Assembly (NCBI GenBank): GCA_035653295.1 | Contig: DASRCB010000068.1 | Span: 1 to 23,360, forward strand | Direction of reading: 5' to 3' | Source: DASRCB01 sp035653295 | GTDB taxonomy: Bacteria; Acidobacteriota; Terriglobia; Bryobacterales; Bryobacteraceae | Length of the DNA: 23,360 nucleotides | In this document: piece after piece, positions 1 to 6,993 of the stretch | Numbering within the stretch: position 1 is the stretch's first letter | Layout: each line of letters begins with the position of its first letter | Position numbers and translations under genes: made by a program | Notes under the pieces: generated by a model | What the model was told of the DNA's origin: nothing | The model's database searches: none | Seen by the model: the letters and a program-made list of their open reading frames with translations, nothing else

Positions 1-109
1 CCCTGGCACCGCTGGACAGACTCGGCTAACGCCGGAAGGCTAAGCCGCGTCGGAATCCAGGGGCGTGCGGAGGGAAATTCGTCGTCGCTCATACGTCCAC
101 AAGATTAGA

Positions 110-502
110 ATGAATACAGAATTCGTGCACGACGCCCGAGCTGCCGGACACCGTACGCCTCTCGAAGAAGAGCTCACACGCATTTGGAAGGACCTGCTGG
201 GCGTGCGCGATGTGGGCCTGAACGACAATTTTTTCGACCTCGGCGGCCACTCGCTGCTGGCCGTGCAGTTGCTCTCCATCATTCACGAGACCTACAACGT
301 GGATCTCTCGCCGGAGATCGTCTACGATGCGGCGCTGACGGTGTCCTCACTGGCAAGGGCGATCGAGCTGCAGCAGATCGATCAGCTCGGGCCGGAGGAG
401 TACGCGGCCATGCTCGAGGATATCGAGCAGATGTCCGATGAAGAAGCCCGCGCGCTGCTGGCCGCGGAAGAGGAAGGCGACGGGGGCGGCGAGCGCGCCT
501 GA
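110..502 (+). CDS. Free-standing peptidyl/acyl carrier protein (NRPS type)
   Basis: A 130-residue carrier protein that would hold an acyl or aminoacyl intermediate on a phosphopantetheine arm. The motif DNFFDLGGHSLLAVQL is the classic carrier signature, and Ser48 (counted from the ATG at 110) is the predicted attachment site. The segment TPLEEELTRIWKDLLG before it is a normal start for a carrier domain. An acidic tail (LEDIEQMSDEEARALL) follows, of the kind seen after the last carrier of many NRPS chains. An in-frame GTG at 65 would add 15 basic residues that do not look like carrier sequence, so ATG 110 is preferred, although neither start has a clear ribosome site. The glycosyltransferase gene begins three bases after the stop, so the two are probably co-transcribed. 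The domain is certain from sequence; membership of an NRPS locus whose other genes lie to the left is inferred. Confidence 0.88.
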   Translation: MNTEFVHDARAAGHRTPLEEELTRIWKDLLGVRDVGLNDNFFDLGGHSLLAVQLLSIIHETYNVDLSPEIVYDAALTVSSLARAIELQQIDQLGPEEYAAMLEDIEQMSDEEARALLAAEEEGDGGGERA

Positions 503-505
503 GCG

Positions 506-1657
506 ATGCGGGTCCTGCTGGCGTCCAGCGCCTCCTACGATCCACCACGCGGCGGCTCGACGCACAGCAATCGGGCGTGGCTTGGCGAACTGCGCGCCCG
601 CGGACACGAGTGCGAGGTTGTCGCTGGTTCGGAGCCGGCCGAGAATCCAGCGTTGCAGAAGCTGGCGCTGAGAAGCCGTATCCTCGACTGGCGGCCGGAC
701 GTGGTGCTCGTTTCTTCCGAGGACCTGAGCCATATGCTACTGCGCGAGGCGCATCACAGCGCGCCGGGACGCGTCGTCTATCTGGCGCATACGCCGCAGT
801 TCTTTCCGTTTGGGCCGGAGAGCTGGAACCCCGATCCACAGGCTGCGGAGCTGGTGCGCCGTTCGGCCGCGATCGTCGCCATCGGCCATCACATGGGTGG
901 CTATATCGAACGCGCCCTCGGAATTCGACCCCACGTGATTCATCCACCGATTTACGGCGCCGGACCATTCGAGCGCTACAGCGGCGGCGAGTTCGTCACC
1001 ATGATCAATCCGTCGGCGGTGAAGGGCATATCCATTTTTCTGGCCGTCGCCCGTGTGCTGCCGGGAGTGCTGTTTGCCGCGCTGCCGGGCTGGGCCACCA
1101 ACGTTTCCGACCGACAGGAACTCGCCGCTCTGGCAAACGTCAGCATGCTTCAGCCCATAGAGCGTATCGACGAGTTCCTGCGGCGCACGCGCGTGCTGCT
1201 CATGCCATCACTCTGGTATGAGGGCTTCGGGCTCATCATCATGGAAGCGATGTTGCGGGGCATTCCGGTGATAGCCAGCGATTCCGGAGGATTGAAGGAG
1301 GCCAAAGCGGGCACAGGTTACGTGCTCCCCGTGCGGCCGATCGAGCGATACGAGCGCCAGTACGACGACCGCCGCATGCCCTGCGCCATCGTCCCTCCGC
1401 AGGACGTCGAACCGTGGGTCGCGGCGGTGCGCACCCTGGCCGGAGACTCCGCTGAATGGGAGCGTGAATCCGAGCAGTCGTTCCGGGCAGCGACGCAGTT
1501 CGTTGCCGCACAGCCCGCGAACGCGCTCGAAGAATTGCTGACCTCGCTCGAGCCGGCCGGGCCTTCACCCGAGCCGGTGGGCGGCGTCGCGGCTCTGTCG
1601 CCGGAAAAGCGCGCACTGCTGCTGCGCCGGTTGCATCGTATGAAATACGGCGGCTGA
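506..1657 (+). CDS. GT4-family glycosyltransferase with NRPS-like C-terminal tail
   Basis: A 383-residue GT-B fold glycosyltransferase that would transfer a sugar from a nucleotide donor in the cytoplasm. The N-terminal half opens with a Rossmann strand and a glycine-rich acceptor-side loop (PPRGGSTHSN). The C-terminal half carries the GT4 donor-site signature YEGFGLIIMEAM, with the EX7E pair at Glu239 and Glu247, followed by GIPVIASDSGG. The last 25 residues are unusual: LSPEKRALLLRRL (364-376) resembles short linkers found next to condensation and carrier domains in NRPS proteins. The gene starts three bases after the carrier protein and ends six bases before a paralogue, so an operon is likely. 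The family is clear; the acceptor (a carrier-bound peptide or a released lipopeptide) is inferred from context only. Confidence 0.9.
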   Translation: MRVLLASSASYDPPRGGSTHSNRAWLGELRARGHECEVVAGSEPAENPALQKLALRSRILDWRPDVVLVSSEDLSHMLLREAHHSAPGRVVYLAHTPQFFPFGPESWNPDPQAAELVRRSAAIVAIGHHMGGYIERALGIRPHVIHPPIYGAGPFERYSGGEFVTMINPSAVKGISIFLAVARVLPGVLFAALPGWATNVSDRQELAALANVSMLQPIERIDEFLRRTRVLLMPSLWYEGFGLIIMEAMLRGIPVIASDSGGLKEAKAGTGYVLPVRPIERYERQYDDRRMPCAIVPPQDVEPWVAAVRTLAGDSAEWERESEQSFRAATQFVAAQPANALEELLTSLEPAGPSPEPVGGVAALSPEKRALLLRRLHRMKYGG

Positions 1658-1663
1658 ACCCTC

Positions 1664-3646
1664 GTGCGCATTCTGCTGGCTCACAACTCGCTGTATTTCC
1701 CTTCGCACGGCGGAGGCGACAAGTCCAACCGCTTGCTCATGCAGGGGCTCGCCGAAGCCGGCCATGTTTGTCGGGTTGCGGCGCGCATCGTCAATTTCGG
1801 CGCCGCGGAGCAGGAGAAGTTCGTGGCCGAGATCGAGGGCCGGGGAACGGCCGTCACATCGCAGGGTGACGGCGTAGTGTCCTTCCGGCTCGGCGGCGTG
1901 GAAGTACGCACGGCCGCCAACCTCTCCAACCTGCGCGCATGGTTCGGCTCCGAGGTCGCCTCCTTTCATCCCGATGTGATCCTGACCTCGACGGACGATC
2001 CCGCGCAGTTGATGCTGGAGCCGGCGCTTCGCGCCCCCGGCGCGCGCGTCGTCTACATGGTGCGAGCCACCATCGCGCTGCCCTTCGGACCCGACGCGGC
2101 GTTCGCGAGCGAGCACAAAACCGATGTTCTCAGGCGCGTGGACAGCATCGTCTGCGTGAGCGAGTACGTGGCCCGCTACGTGCGCGAACACGCCGCCATC
2201 GATGCGGTTGCGCTGCCCATCTCGATGCAGGACAAAGGGCCGTTCCAGGACCTTGGCGGGTTTGATAACGAGTTCGTGCTCATGGTGAATCCCTGCGCGG
2301 TGAAGGGTCTGCCCATTTTTCTTGTGCTCGCCGAGGCCTTCCCGGACGTTCGGTTCGCGGCGGTTCCCACCTGGGGAACCACACATGAGGACATCGCCGC
2401 GCTGCGCGCGCATCCGAACGTCACCGTGCTCGAGGCGCAGGATGACATCGACCGAATTCTTCGCCGCGCCCGCGTTCTGCTGCTGCCTTCGATCTGGGCT
2501 GAGGCGCGAGCCCGCATCGTCGTGGAGGCGATGCTGCGCGGCGTGCCGGTGCTGGCCGCTGATGTCGGCGGAATTCCCGAGGCGATGATGGGCGTCCCCT
2601 ATCTTCTGCCGGTGAACATGATCACCCATTACGAGCCGCGGGTGAACGAGCAGATGGTGCCGGTGCCGGTCATTCCGCCGCAGGATCTCGGACCCTGGCG
2701 CGATGCTCTCGGTCGTCTGCTCACCAGCCGTGCGCACTGGGAAGAGATCGCCGGCCTGGGGAAGCGGACCGCGCGTGCCTACGTCGAGGCGCTGAGCATC
2801 CGTCCTCTGGTGCAGCATCTGGAGGAGGTCGTCGCGCGCCCGCCCAAATCGCGGCAGCCCGCGGCGGCGGAGCATCGCCCGGGTTCGCTCTCGCCGGAGA
2901 AGCACAGGCTGCTGGCCTTGCGGCTCCAAAGGCAGTCGGCCGCGAAAAGGGCCTCGACCGTCGATCCCTGGTTTCCGACGCTTCGCCAGGCCGAGCAGGC
3001 CCCGCTCCGGTTATTCTGTTTTCCATTTGCCGGGGGCGGCGTGCTCTCGTTTCGGGGCTGGGCTGCGGCGCTCGGCGATGCAATCGCCGTCTGTCCGGTG
3101 CGGCTGCCAGGCCGTGAAACGCGCATTTCCGAGCCGCCGTTCGAGCGCATGGCGGATCTCATCGCGGCGCTCGGTCCGGCAATTCGCGGGCGCCTGGAAA
3201 TCCCGTTCGCGTTTTATGGCCACTCGATGGGTGCGGGCATCTCATTCGAGCTGGCGCGATGGCTGCGGCGCAATCGACTTCCGGCGCCGCGCGCGCTGCT
3301 CGTCTCCGCCGCTCGCGCCCCGCAGTTGCGCAAAGGCTGGACGCCGCCGCCCCAGCCCTCGGATTCCGAACTGGAAGCGTTCGCCGGCTGCCCCGTCACT
3401 CCGGCGCTCCGAGCCGACGTGCAGCTCTATCGCACGTGGACATACGAGGACGAGCCGCCGCTGGAAACGCCGATTCACGCCTACGCCGGCGCGAGGGATC
3501 CAACAGTAACGCCGGCCCAGGTGGAGGCCTGGCGCGAGCAAACTGTGGCGTCGTTCGATGCCGCGACCTTTCCCGGCGGCCATCTCTTCATTAATGACGT
3601 GCGCGACGAGTTCCTGGCGCGCCTGCGCACCGACCTCGGTCAGTAG
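1664..3646 (+). CDS. Glycosyltransferase (GT4) fused to type II thioesterase
   Basis: A 660-residue two-domain protein with a GTG start. Residues 1 to about 395 are a GT4 glycosyltransferase paralogous to the preceding gene, with shared blocks such as NPCAVKGLPIFL and EAMLRGVPVLAADVGG. The EX7E pair is Glu280/Glu288, but the usual GFG after the first Glu is RAR, so donor binding may differ. A linker with LSPEKHRLLALRL (409-421) repeats the tail motif of the upstream protein. From about 446 to the end is an alpha/beta-hydrolase of the SrfAD/GrsT thioesterase type: FPFAGGG near the oxyanion site, nucleophile Ser521 in GHSMG, Asp612 in GARDP, and His640 in GGHLF. Such enzymes clear or release acyl chains from carrier proteins. 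The frame is unbroken across both domains, so this is a real fusion in this sequence. It is probably the last gene of the operon. Confidence 0.9.
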   Translation: MRILLAHNSLYFPSHGGGDKSNRLLMQGLAEAGHVCRVAARIVNFGAAEQEKFVAEIEGRGTAVTSQGDGVVSFRLGGVEVRTAANLSNLRAWFGSEVASFHPDVILTSTDDPAQLMLEPALRAPGARVVYMVRATIALPFGPDAAFASEHKTDVLRRVDSIVCVSEYVARYVREHAAIDAVALPISMQDKGPFQDLGGFDNEFVLMVNPCAVKGLPIFLVLAEAFPDVRFAAVPTWGTTHEDIAALRAHPNVTVLEAQDDIDRILRRARVLLLPSIWAEARARIVVEAMLRGVPVLAADVGGIPEAMMGVPYLLPVNMITHYEPRVNEQMVPVPVIPPQDLGPWRDALGRLLTSRAHWEEIAGLGKRTARAYVEALSIRPLVQHLEEVVARPPKSRQPAAAEHRPGSLSPEKHRLLALRLQRQSAAKRASTVDPWFPTLRQAEQAPLRLFCFPFAGGGVLSFRGWAAALGDAIAVCPVRLPGRETRISEPPFERMADLIAALGPAIRGRLEIPFAFYGHSMGAGISFELARWLRRNRLPAPRALLVSAARAPQLRKGWTPPPQPSDSELEAFAGCPVTPALRADVQLYRTWTYEDEPPLETPIHAYAGARDPTVTPAQVEAWREQTVASFDAATFPGGHLFINDVRDEFLARLRTDLGQ

Positions 3647-3669
3647 ACGTCGTCCCCTACACTGGACCT

Positions 3670-4152
3670 ATGGCCACACAGTATTCCAAGCCGCCGGAAA
3701 TGAAGATCGACCCGAACAAGAAGTACAGGGCGACGCTGGACACCTCGCGCGGAACCATCGTCTGCGATCTCTTTGCGAAGGATGCGCCGAAGACGGTGAA
3801 CAACTTCGTGTTCCTGGCGCGAGAGGGCTTCTACGACGGGACCACGTTTCACCGCGTCATCAACGACTTCATGATCCAGGGCGGCGATCCCACGGGCACC
3901 GGCCGCGGCGGTCCGGGATATCGCTTCGAGGACGAGACGAAGAACAACCCGAACAAGCACAAGGTCGGCTCGCTGTCGATGGCCAACGCCGGACCGAACA
4001 CCAACGGCAGCCAGTTCTTCATCACGCATGTGGCCACCGACTGGTTGGACGGCAAACATACCGTCTTTGGGCAGGTGGCCAGCGGTCAGGATGTGGTCAA
4101 CGCCGTAAAGCAGGGCGACAAGCTGAACAAAGTGACAATCGAGGAATCGTAA
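3670..4152 (+). CDS. Cyclophilin-type peptidyl-prolyl cis-trans isomerase
   Basis: A 160-residue single-domain cyclophilin that catalyses cis-trans isomerisation of Xaa-Pro bonds. The active-site elements are all present: FHRVI (60-64, catalytic Arg62), MIQGGD (68-73), GSQFFIT (catalytic Phe and Gln, about 113-119), and Trp125 in WLDGKHTVFG, the position that binds cyclosporin in sensitive homologues. There is no signal peptide, so it should act in the cytoplasm. It stands alone: the upstream operon ends 23 bases earlier, and a strong hairpin with a convergent gene follows. A TACACT box ends six bases before the ATG and there is no clear Shine-Dalgarno, so a leaderless transcript is possible. 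Confidence 0.93.
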   Translation: MATQYSKPPEMKIDPNKKYRATLDTSRGTIVCDLFAKDAPKTVNNFVFLAREGFYDGTTFHRVINDFMIQGGDPTGTGRGGPGYRFEDETKNNPNKHKVGSLSMANAGPNTNGSQFFITHVATDWLDGKHTVFGQVASGQDVVNAVKQGDKLNKVTIEES

Positions 4153-4157
4153 ACAGT

Positions 4158-4178
4158 CCGCGGAACCCTGTTCCGCGG
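4158..4178. terminator. Hairpin between convergent genes, probable bidirectional terminator
   Basis: A perfect 9-bp inverted repeat (CCGCGGAAC / GTTCCGCGG) with a 3-base loop sits five bases after the cyclophilin stop and 14 bases before the stop of the convergent EthD-like gene. No long T-run follows on either strand, so it is not a textbook intrinsic terminator. The GC-rich stem and the tail-to-tail position make termination or transcript-end protection the most likely role. Its stem-loop geometry resembles the hairpins at 7037-7056 and 9915-10005. Confidence 0.6.
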
Positions 4179-4192
4179 CTTCAGAATTTCGA

Positions 4193-4519
4193 TTACCAGT
4201 AGACGAACGATTCCTCGTCGCAGATCAGAATCAGCGGCTCGCCTCCGGTGGAGATTTCCTTCGCATGGCCCGCCACCTCACGCCCGCCGTCCGAATCGAG
4301 GCACTTCTTCAATTCGTCCATGTTCGGGAAGTGCAGTTCGGCGATGCGGTACGCGCTCACCTTACCCTGCGGCGAATCAAGCACCCGCGAGGCGACGAAG
4401 CGGCTCATACCCTTGATCTTCTGCTCCACCATGGGCATGTGCTTCTCTTTGTATTCCCGCTCGAACCGCTGCTCGTCGGTTGGTCGGGGATAGATCACCA
4501 CCACCTTGACGCCTGCCAT
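4193..4519 (-). CDS. EthD-domain protein (dimeric alpha/beta barrel)
   Basis: A 108-residue protein of the EthD family, a ferredoxin-like fold that dimerises into a barrel. The sequence shows the typical order: a first strand KVVVIYPRP, a helix with the EYKEKHMPMVE segment (His27 at the conserved position), a middle strand with KVSAYRIAELHF, then NMDELKKCLDSDGG and a final strand. EthD proteins occur beside redox and polyketide systems, but many have no assigned reaction, and nothing here fixes one. It is a single gene, convergent with the cyclophilin and divergent from the dehydrogenase. A TAAGAT box lies nine bases before the ATG. Confidence 0.8.
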   Translation of the reverse strand: MAGVKVVVIYPRPTDEQRFEREYKEKHMPMVEQKIKGMSRFVASRVLDSPQGKVSAYRIAELHFPNMDELKKCLDSDGGREVAGHAKEISTGGEPLILICDEESFVYW

Positions 4520-4615
4520 GAAGCCGCTATCTTATCACCGCGCTATTTGCGGCCCGATAGCCTCTGAACCTCTTCACGGCCCCCGTCCTTTGCCTGCGCG
4601 TGAAATCCTGATCCC

Positions 4616-5386
4616 ATGAACGATTTCCCCCGTTTCGACCTGACCGGTCAGACCGCGCTGGTCACCGGCGCGGCTCGCGGTCTCGGCCGCGCCATCTCGC
4701 TGGCCCTCGCACACGCGGGCGCGGACGTCGCCCTGGGCCTTCGCGACCTCCACGCCGACGGTGGGCTCGCCGAGGAGATCCAGCGTCTGGGCCGCCGCGC
4801 GCTCCCGCTGCAGATGGACGTCTCGCGCCTCGATCAGATCCATTCGGCTGTCAACACGGCGGCGGAAAAGTTCGGCCGTCTCGACATCCTCGTAAACAAC
4901 GCCGGCATTGCGCCTGACAACCTCGCCGAGAACGTCACCGAGGCGGACTTCGACGCCACGCTCGCGGTCAATCTAAAGGGCACGTTCTTCACCGCTCAGG
5001 CTGCTGGCCGCGTCATGATCCGGCAAAAGAGCGGGCGTATCGTCAACATGAGCTCGCAGGCCGGGTTTGTCGCGCTGCCGACCGAGTCCGTTTACTGCAT
5101 GACCAAGGCCGGCATCGCACACCTGACCAAGTGCCTGGCGGTGGAATGGGGGCAGCACGGCATCACCGTCAACGCCGTTGCCCCGACCTTCATCCACACT
5201 CCCGGAACCGAGCAGTGCCTCGCCGATCCCGCGTTCCGAGCGGATGTGACCGAACGGATCGCCGCCCTGCACCGCATCGGCGAACCGATGGATGTTGCCG
5301 GCGCGGTGGTGTTCCTCTCCTCGCCCGCGGCCTCCCTGATCACCGGCCACACGCTGCTGATCGACGGTGGCTGGACGGCGCGGTAA
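4616..5386 (+). CDS. Short-chain dehydrogenase/reductase (SDR), FabG-like
   Basis: A 256-residue classical SDR. It has the dinucleotide-binding motif TGAARGLG (17-24), NNAG in the fourth strand, and the catalytic Ser147, Tyr160 and Lys164 (YCMTK), followed by the standard C-terminal LSSPAASLITGHTLLIDGG. This is the pattern of NAD(P)H-dependent 3-oxoacyl-ACP reductases and sugar/polyol dehydrogenases. Motifs alone cannot separate these, and the substrate is unassigned. The gene stands alone between a divergent gene and a 98-base gap before the sugar transferase. All catalytic residues are intact, so an active oxidoreductase is expected. Confidence 0.9.
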   Translation: MNDFPRFDLTGQTALVTGAARGLGRAISLALAHAGADVALGLRDLHADGGLAEEIQRLGRRALPLQMDVSRLDQIHSAVNTAAEKFGRLDILVNNAGIAPDNLAENVTEADFDATLAVNLKGTFFTAQAAGRVMIRQKSGRIVNMSSQAGFVALPTESVYCMTKAGIAHLTKCLAVEWGQHGITVNAVAPTFIHTPGTEQCLADPAFRADVTERIAALHRIGEPMDVAGAVVFLSSPAASLITGHTLLIDGGWTAR

Positions 5387-5484
5387 CCCGCTCTGGCCAC
5401 TCCACTTACGTGTTTACAAGTTTTTGACCGCAGCCTGACTACTTGCACCATGGATCCCCGCTACGCTTGCAGGCGAGGAGCTAC

Positions 5485-6156
5485 ATGGCCGCTACGGGCG
5501 TTGCGGGAAGACTTGAAGAAACGGTCGTCGATGTAAGCAGGCGGCCGCTTTCATGGCGCATGGTGACCGTCGCTGAACGCGGCGCCGCGCTTGTACTGCT
5601 CATCCTCTTCTCGCCGCTTCTCCTCATCGCTGCCGCCACTATCGTTCTTCTGTCGAAGGACTGCCCCTTTGTGGCCCACAGGCGCGTGGGGCGTGGCGGC
5701 AGGCCAATCCGTGTCATCAAGCTCCGCACCATGTGGGGCACGGCTCCGCGCAGCGGGCGAGCGCTCATCGAAGATCTGGAGAGCACCTACGTACCGGAAT
5801 TGAAATCCGCCGCCGACCCACGCATCACCAGCACCTTTGCCGCCTTCTGCCGCCGTTATTCCATCGACGAGCTGCCGCAGCTGTGGCAGACCGTGCGCGG
5901 CGAAATGGCGCTGGTCGGCCCGAGGCCCATAACCGCCGAAGAACTCCGCCATCACTACGGCCGCAGCGCGCCGGAGGTGCTCAGTGTTGCCCCCGGCATC
6001 ACCGGCCTGTGGCAGGTCAAAGGCAGGAACCGGCTCACATATCGGCAGAGGCGCCGGCTCGACGTGTTCCTCGTCCGCAACTGGTCGCCCCGGCTTTATC
6101 TCTTTATCCTGGGCTCCACCGGGCGCGCTGTCCTCTCCGGAAGGAACTCCGGTTGA
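5485..6156 (+). CDS. Polyprenyl-phosphate sugar phosphotransferase (bacterial sugar transferase)
   Basis: A 223-residue small phosphoglycosyl transferase of the WcaJ-C/PglC kind. It moves a sugar-1-phosphate from a UDP-sugar to undecaprenyl phosphate at the inner membrane, the first step of a surface polysaccharide. One hydrophobic segment (34-56) is followed by the family blocks HRRVGRGGRPIRVIKLRTM, the catalytic dyad Asp128-Glu129 in SIDELPQLW, MALVGPRP, and PGITGLWQVKGR. ATG 5485 is chosen because GAGGAG lies four bases before it; an upstream TTG at 5443 would add 14 residues without such a site. It lacks the long N-terminal domain of WcaJ/WbaP. It is the first gene of a tight run that continues into the cytochromes (next start five bases after this stop), an unusual partnership. 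Confidence 0.92.
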   Translation: MAATGVAGRLEETVVDVSRRPLSWRMVTVAERGAALVLLILFSPLLLIAAATIVLLSKDCPFVAHRRVGRGGRPIRVIKLRTMWGTAPRSGRALIEDLESTYVPELKSAADPRITSTFAAFCRRYSIDELPQLWQTVRGEMALVGPRPITAEELRHHYGRSAPEVLSVAPGITGLWQVKGRNRLTYRQRRRLDVFLVRNWSPRLYLFILGSTGRAVLSGRNSG

Positions 6157-6161
6157 ACGAC

Positions 6162-6527
6162 ATGAAACGGCTCTGCCTCGTTTTCGTTCTCATCCTGACT
6201 TCCGCGGTGTTGCTGGCGCGAGCGGATTCCAGTTCTCGCGGCCAGCAGATTTTCGAGCGGCAGTGTTCCAAGTGCCACGCGCTCGACGCCGACAAGGAAG
6301 GTCCCCGGCTGCGCGGGGTGTACGGTCGCGCTGCCGCATCCGTAGCCTCGTTTCAGTATTCCGATGCGCTGAAGAAATCGCACATCACCTGGAGCGACGA
6401 CACGCTCGACAAGTGGCTCACCGATCCGTCCGGCTTTGTGCCGGACACCTACATGGCGTTCCACCTGAGTAACAAGCGCGACCGCCAGGCGGTAATCGAC
6501 TATCTGCGCGGCCTGTCTGGAAAGTAA
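6162..6527 (+). CDS. Periplasmic monohaem class I cytochrome c
   Basis: A 121-residue exported electron carrier. A signal peptide (about 1-21, ending in an ARA site) precedes a single haem site CSKCH (35-39). The downstream pattern GPRLRGVYGR, FQYSDALK, WL and TYMAFHLSN matches soluble class I cytochromes, with Met98 as the likely sixth haem ligand. It starts five bases after the sugar transferase stop and ends ten bases before the next cytochrome, so it belongs to the same transcript. By context it could deliver electrons to the decahaem cytochrome two genes downstream; that partnership is inferred. Confidence 0.88.
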   Translation: MKRLCLVFVLILTSAVLLARADSSSRGQQIFERQCSKCHALDADKEGPRLRGVYGRAAASVASFQYSDALKKSHITWSDDTLDKWLTDPSGFVPDTYMAFHLSNKRDRQAVIDYLRGLSGK

Positions 6528-6537
6528 GGAATTTCCC

Positions 6538-6993
6538 ATGAGACGAGCTTTCATCACCGCGGTCCTGCTGGGCGCGGCAGCTGTGCTTTTAACCGTGGGC
6601 GCCAACACGGTCCGCGCTTCGGACCCGCTCGCGAACGTCAGCGACGAGGCGTCGGTAAACGCCATACTCAGCCGCGCCTGCCAGGATTGCCACTCCGATA
6701 ACACAGCGTGGCCCTGGTATTCCCACCTGCCCACGGTCGGCGCCGCAATCCGCAACGACGTCAGCGCCGGGCGTGCGCAGCTCAACCTCTCGCGGTGGTC
6801 GCAATACAAGCCCGAACAGAAAGAGGAAGCCCTGGCGGAGATCGCCGCTCTCGTTCGCAATCACCTGATGCCGCCCAGCCGCTACACTCTGCTGCACCCC
6901 GGAGCGCGCCTGTCGGATGAAGATATCCGGCGGCTGACGCAATGGACTTCGGCCGAGCGGCGCAAAATCCACGCGCAGACGGAGCGCCGATGA
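6538..6993 (+). CDS. Exported haem-binding-domain cytochrome
   Basis: A 151-residue protein with an N-terminal hydrophobic signal or anchor (about 4-27) and a single CQDCH haem site (48-52) followed directly by SDNTAWPWYS. That pattern, together with IRNDV, the LNLSRW segment and a distal LMPPSRY block, is the signature of the Haem_bd family. The Met in LMPP is a plausible axial ligand. AAGGA lies seven bases before the ATG and supports the start. The stop overlaps the next start as ATGA. The role is most likely electron transfer, or sensing within the same periplasmic chain as its neighbours; no biochemical role can be read directly. Confidence 0.85.
   Translation: MRRAFITAVLLGAAAVLLTVGANTVRASDPLANVSDEASVNAILSRACQDCHSDNTAWPWYSHLPTVGAAIRNDVSAGRAQLNLSRWSQYKPEQKEEALAEIAALVRNHLMPPSRYTLLHPGARLSDEDIRRLTQWTSAERRKIHAQTERR

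Noticed and set aside
1..64. Possible tail of an upstream NRPS gene
   Set aside because: Short frames end at 29 and 43, but none shows recognisable adenylation, condensation or carrier sequence; too short to call.
65..109. Upstream GTG start adding 15 residues to the carrier protein
   Set aside because: The added residues are basic and unlike carrier sequence, and the carrier domain begins soon after the ATG at 110. It cannot be fully excluded.
1565..2929. Long open frame on the minus strand (454 codons)
   Set aside because: It is exactly antisense to the glycosyltransferase-thioesterase gene, His/Arg-rich with no family features; a high-GC shadow.
5443..5484. TTG start for the sugar transferase
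   Set aside because: No ribosome site at the TTG, whereas ATG 5485 has GAGGAG four bases upstream.
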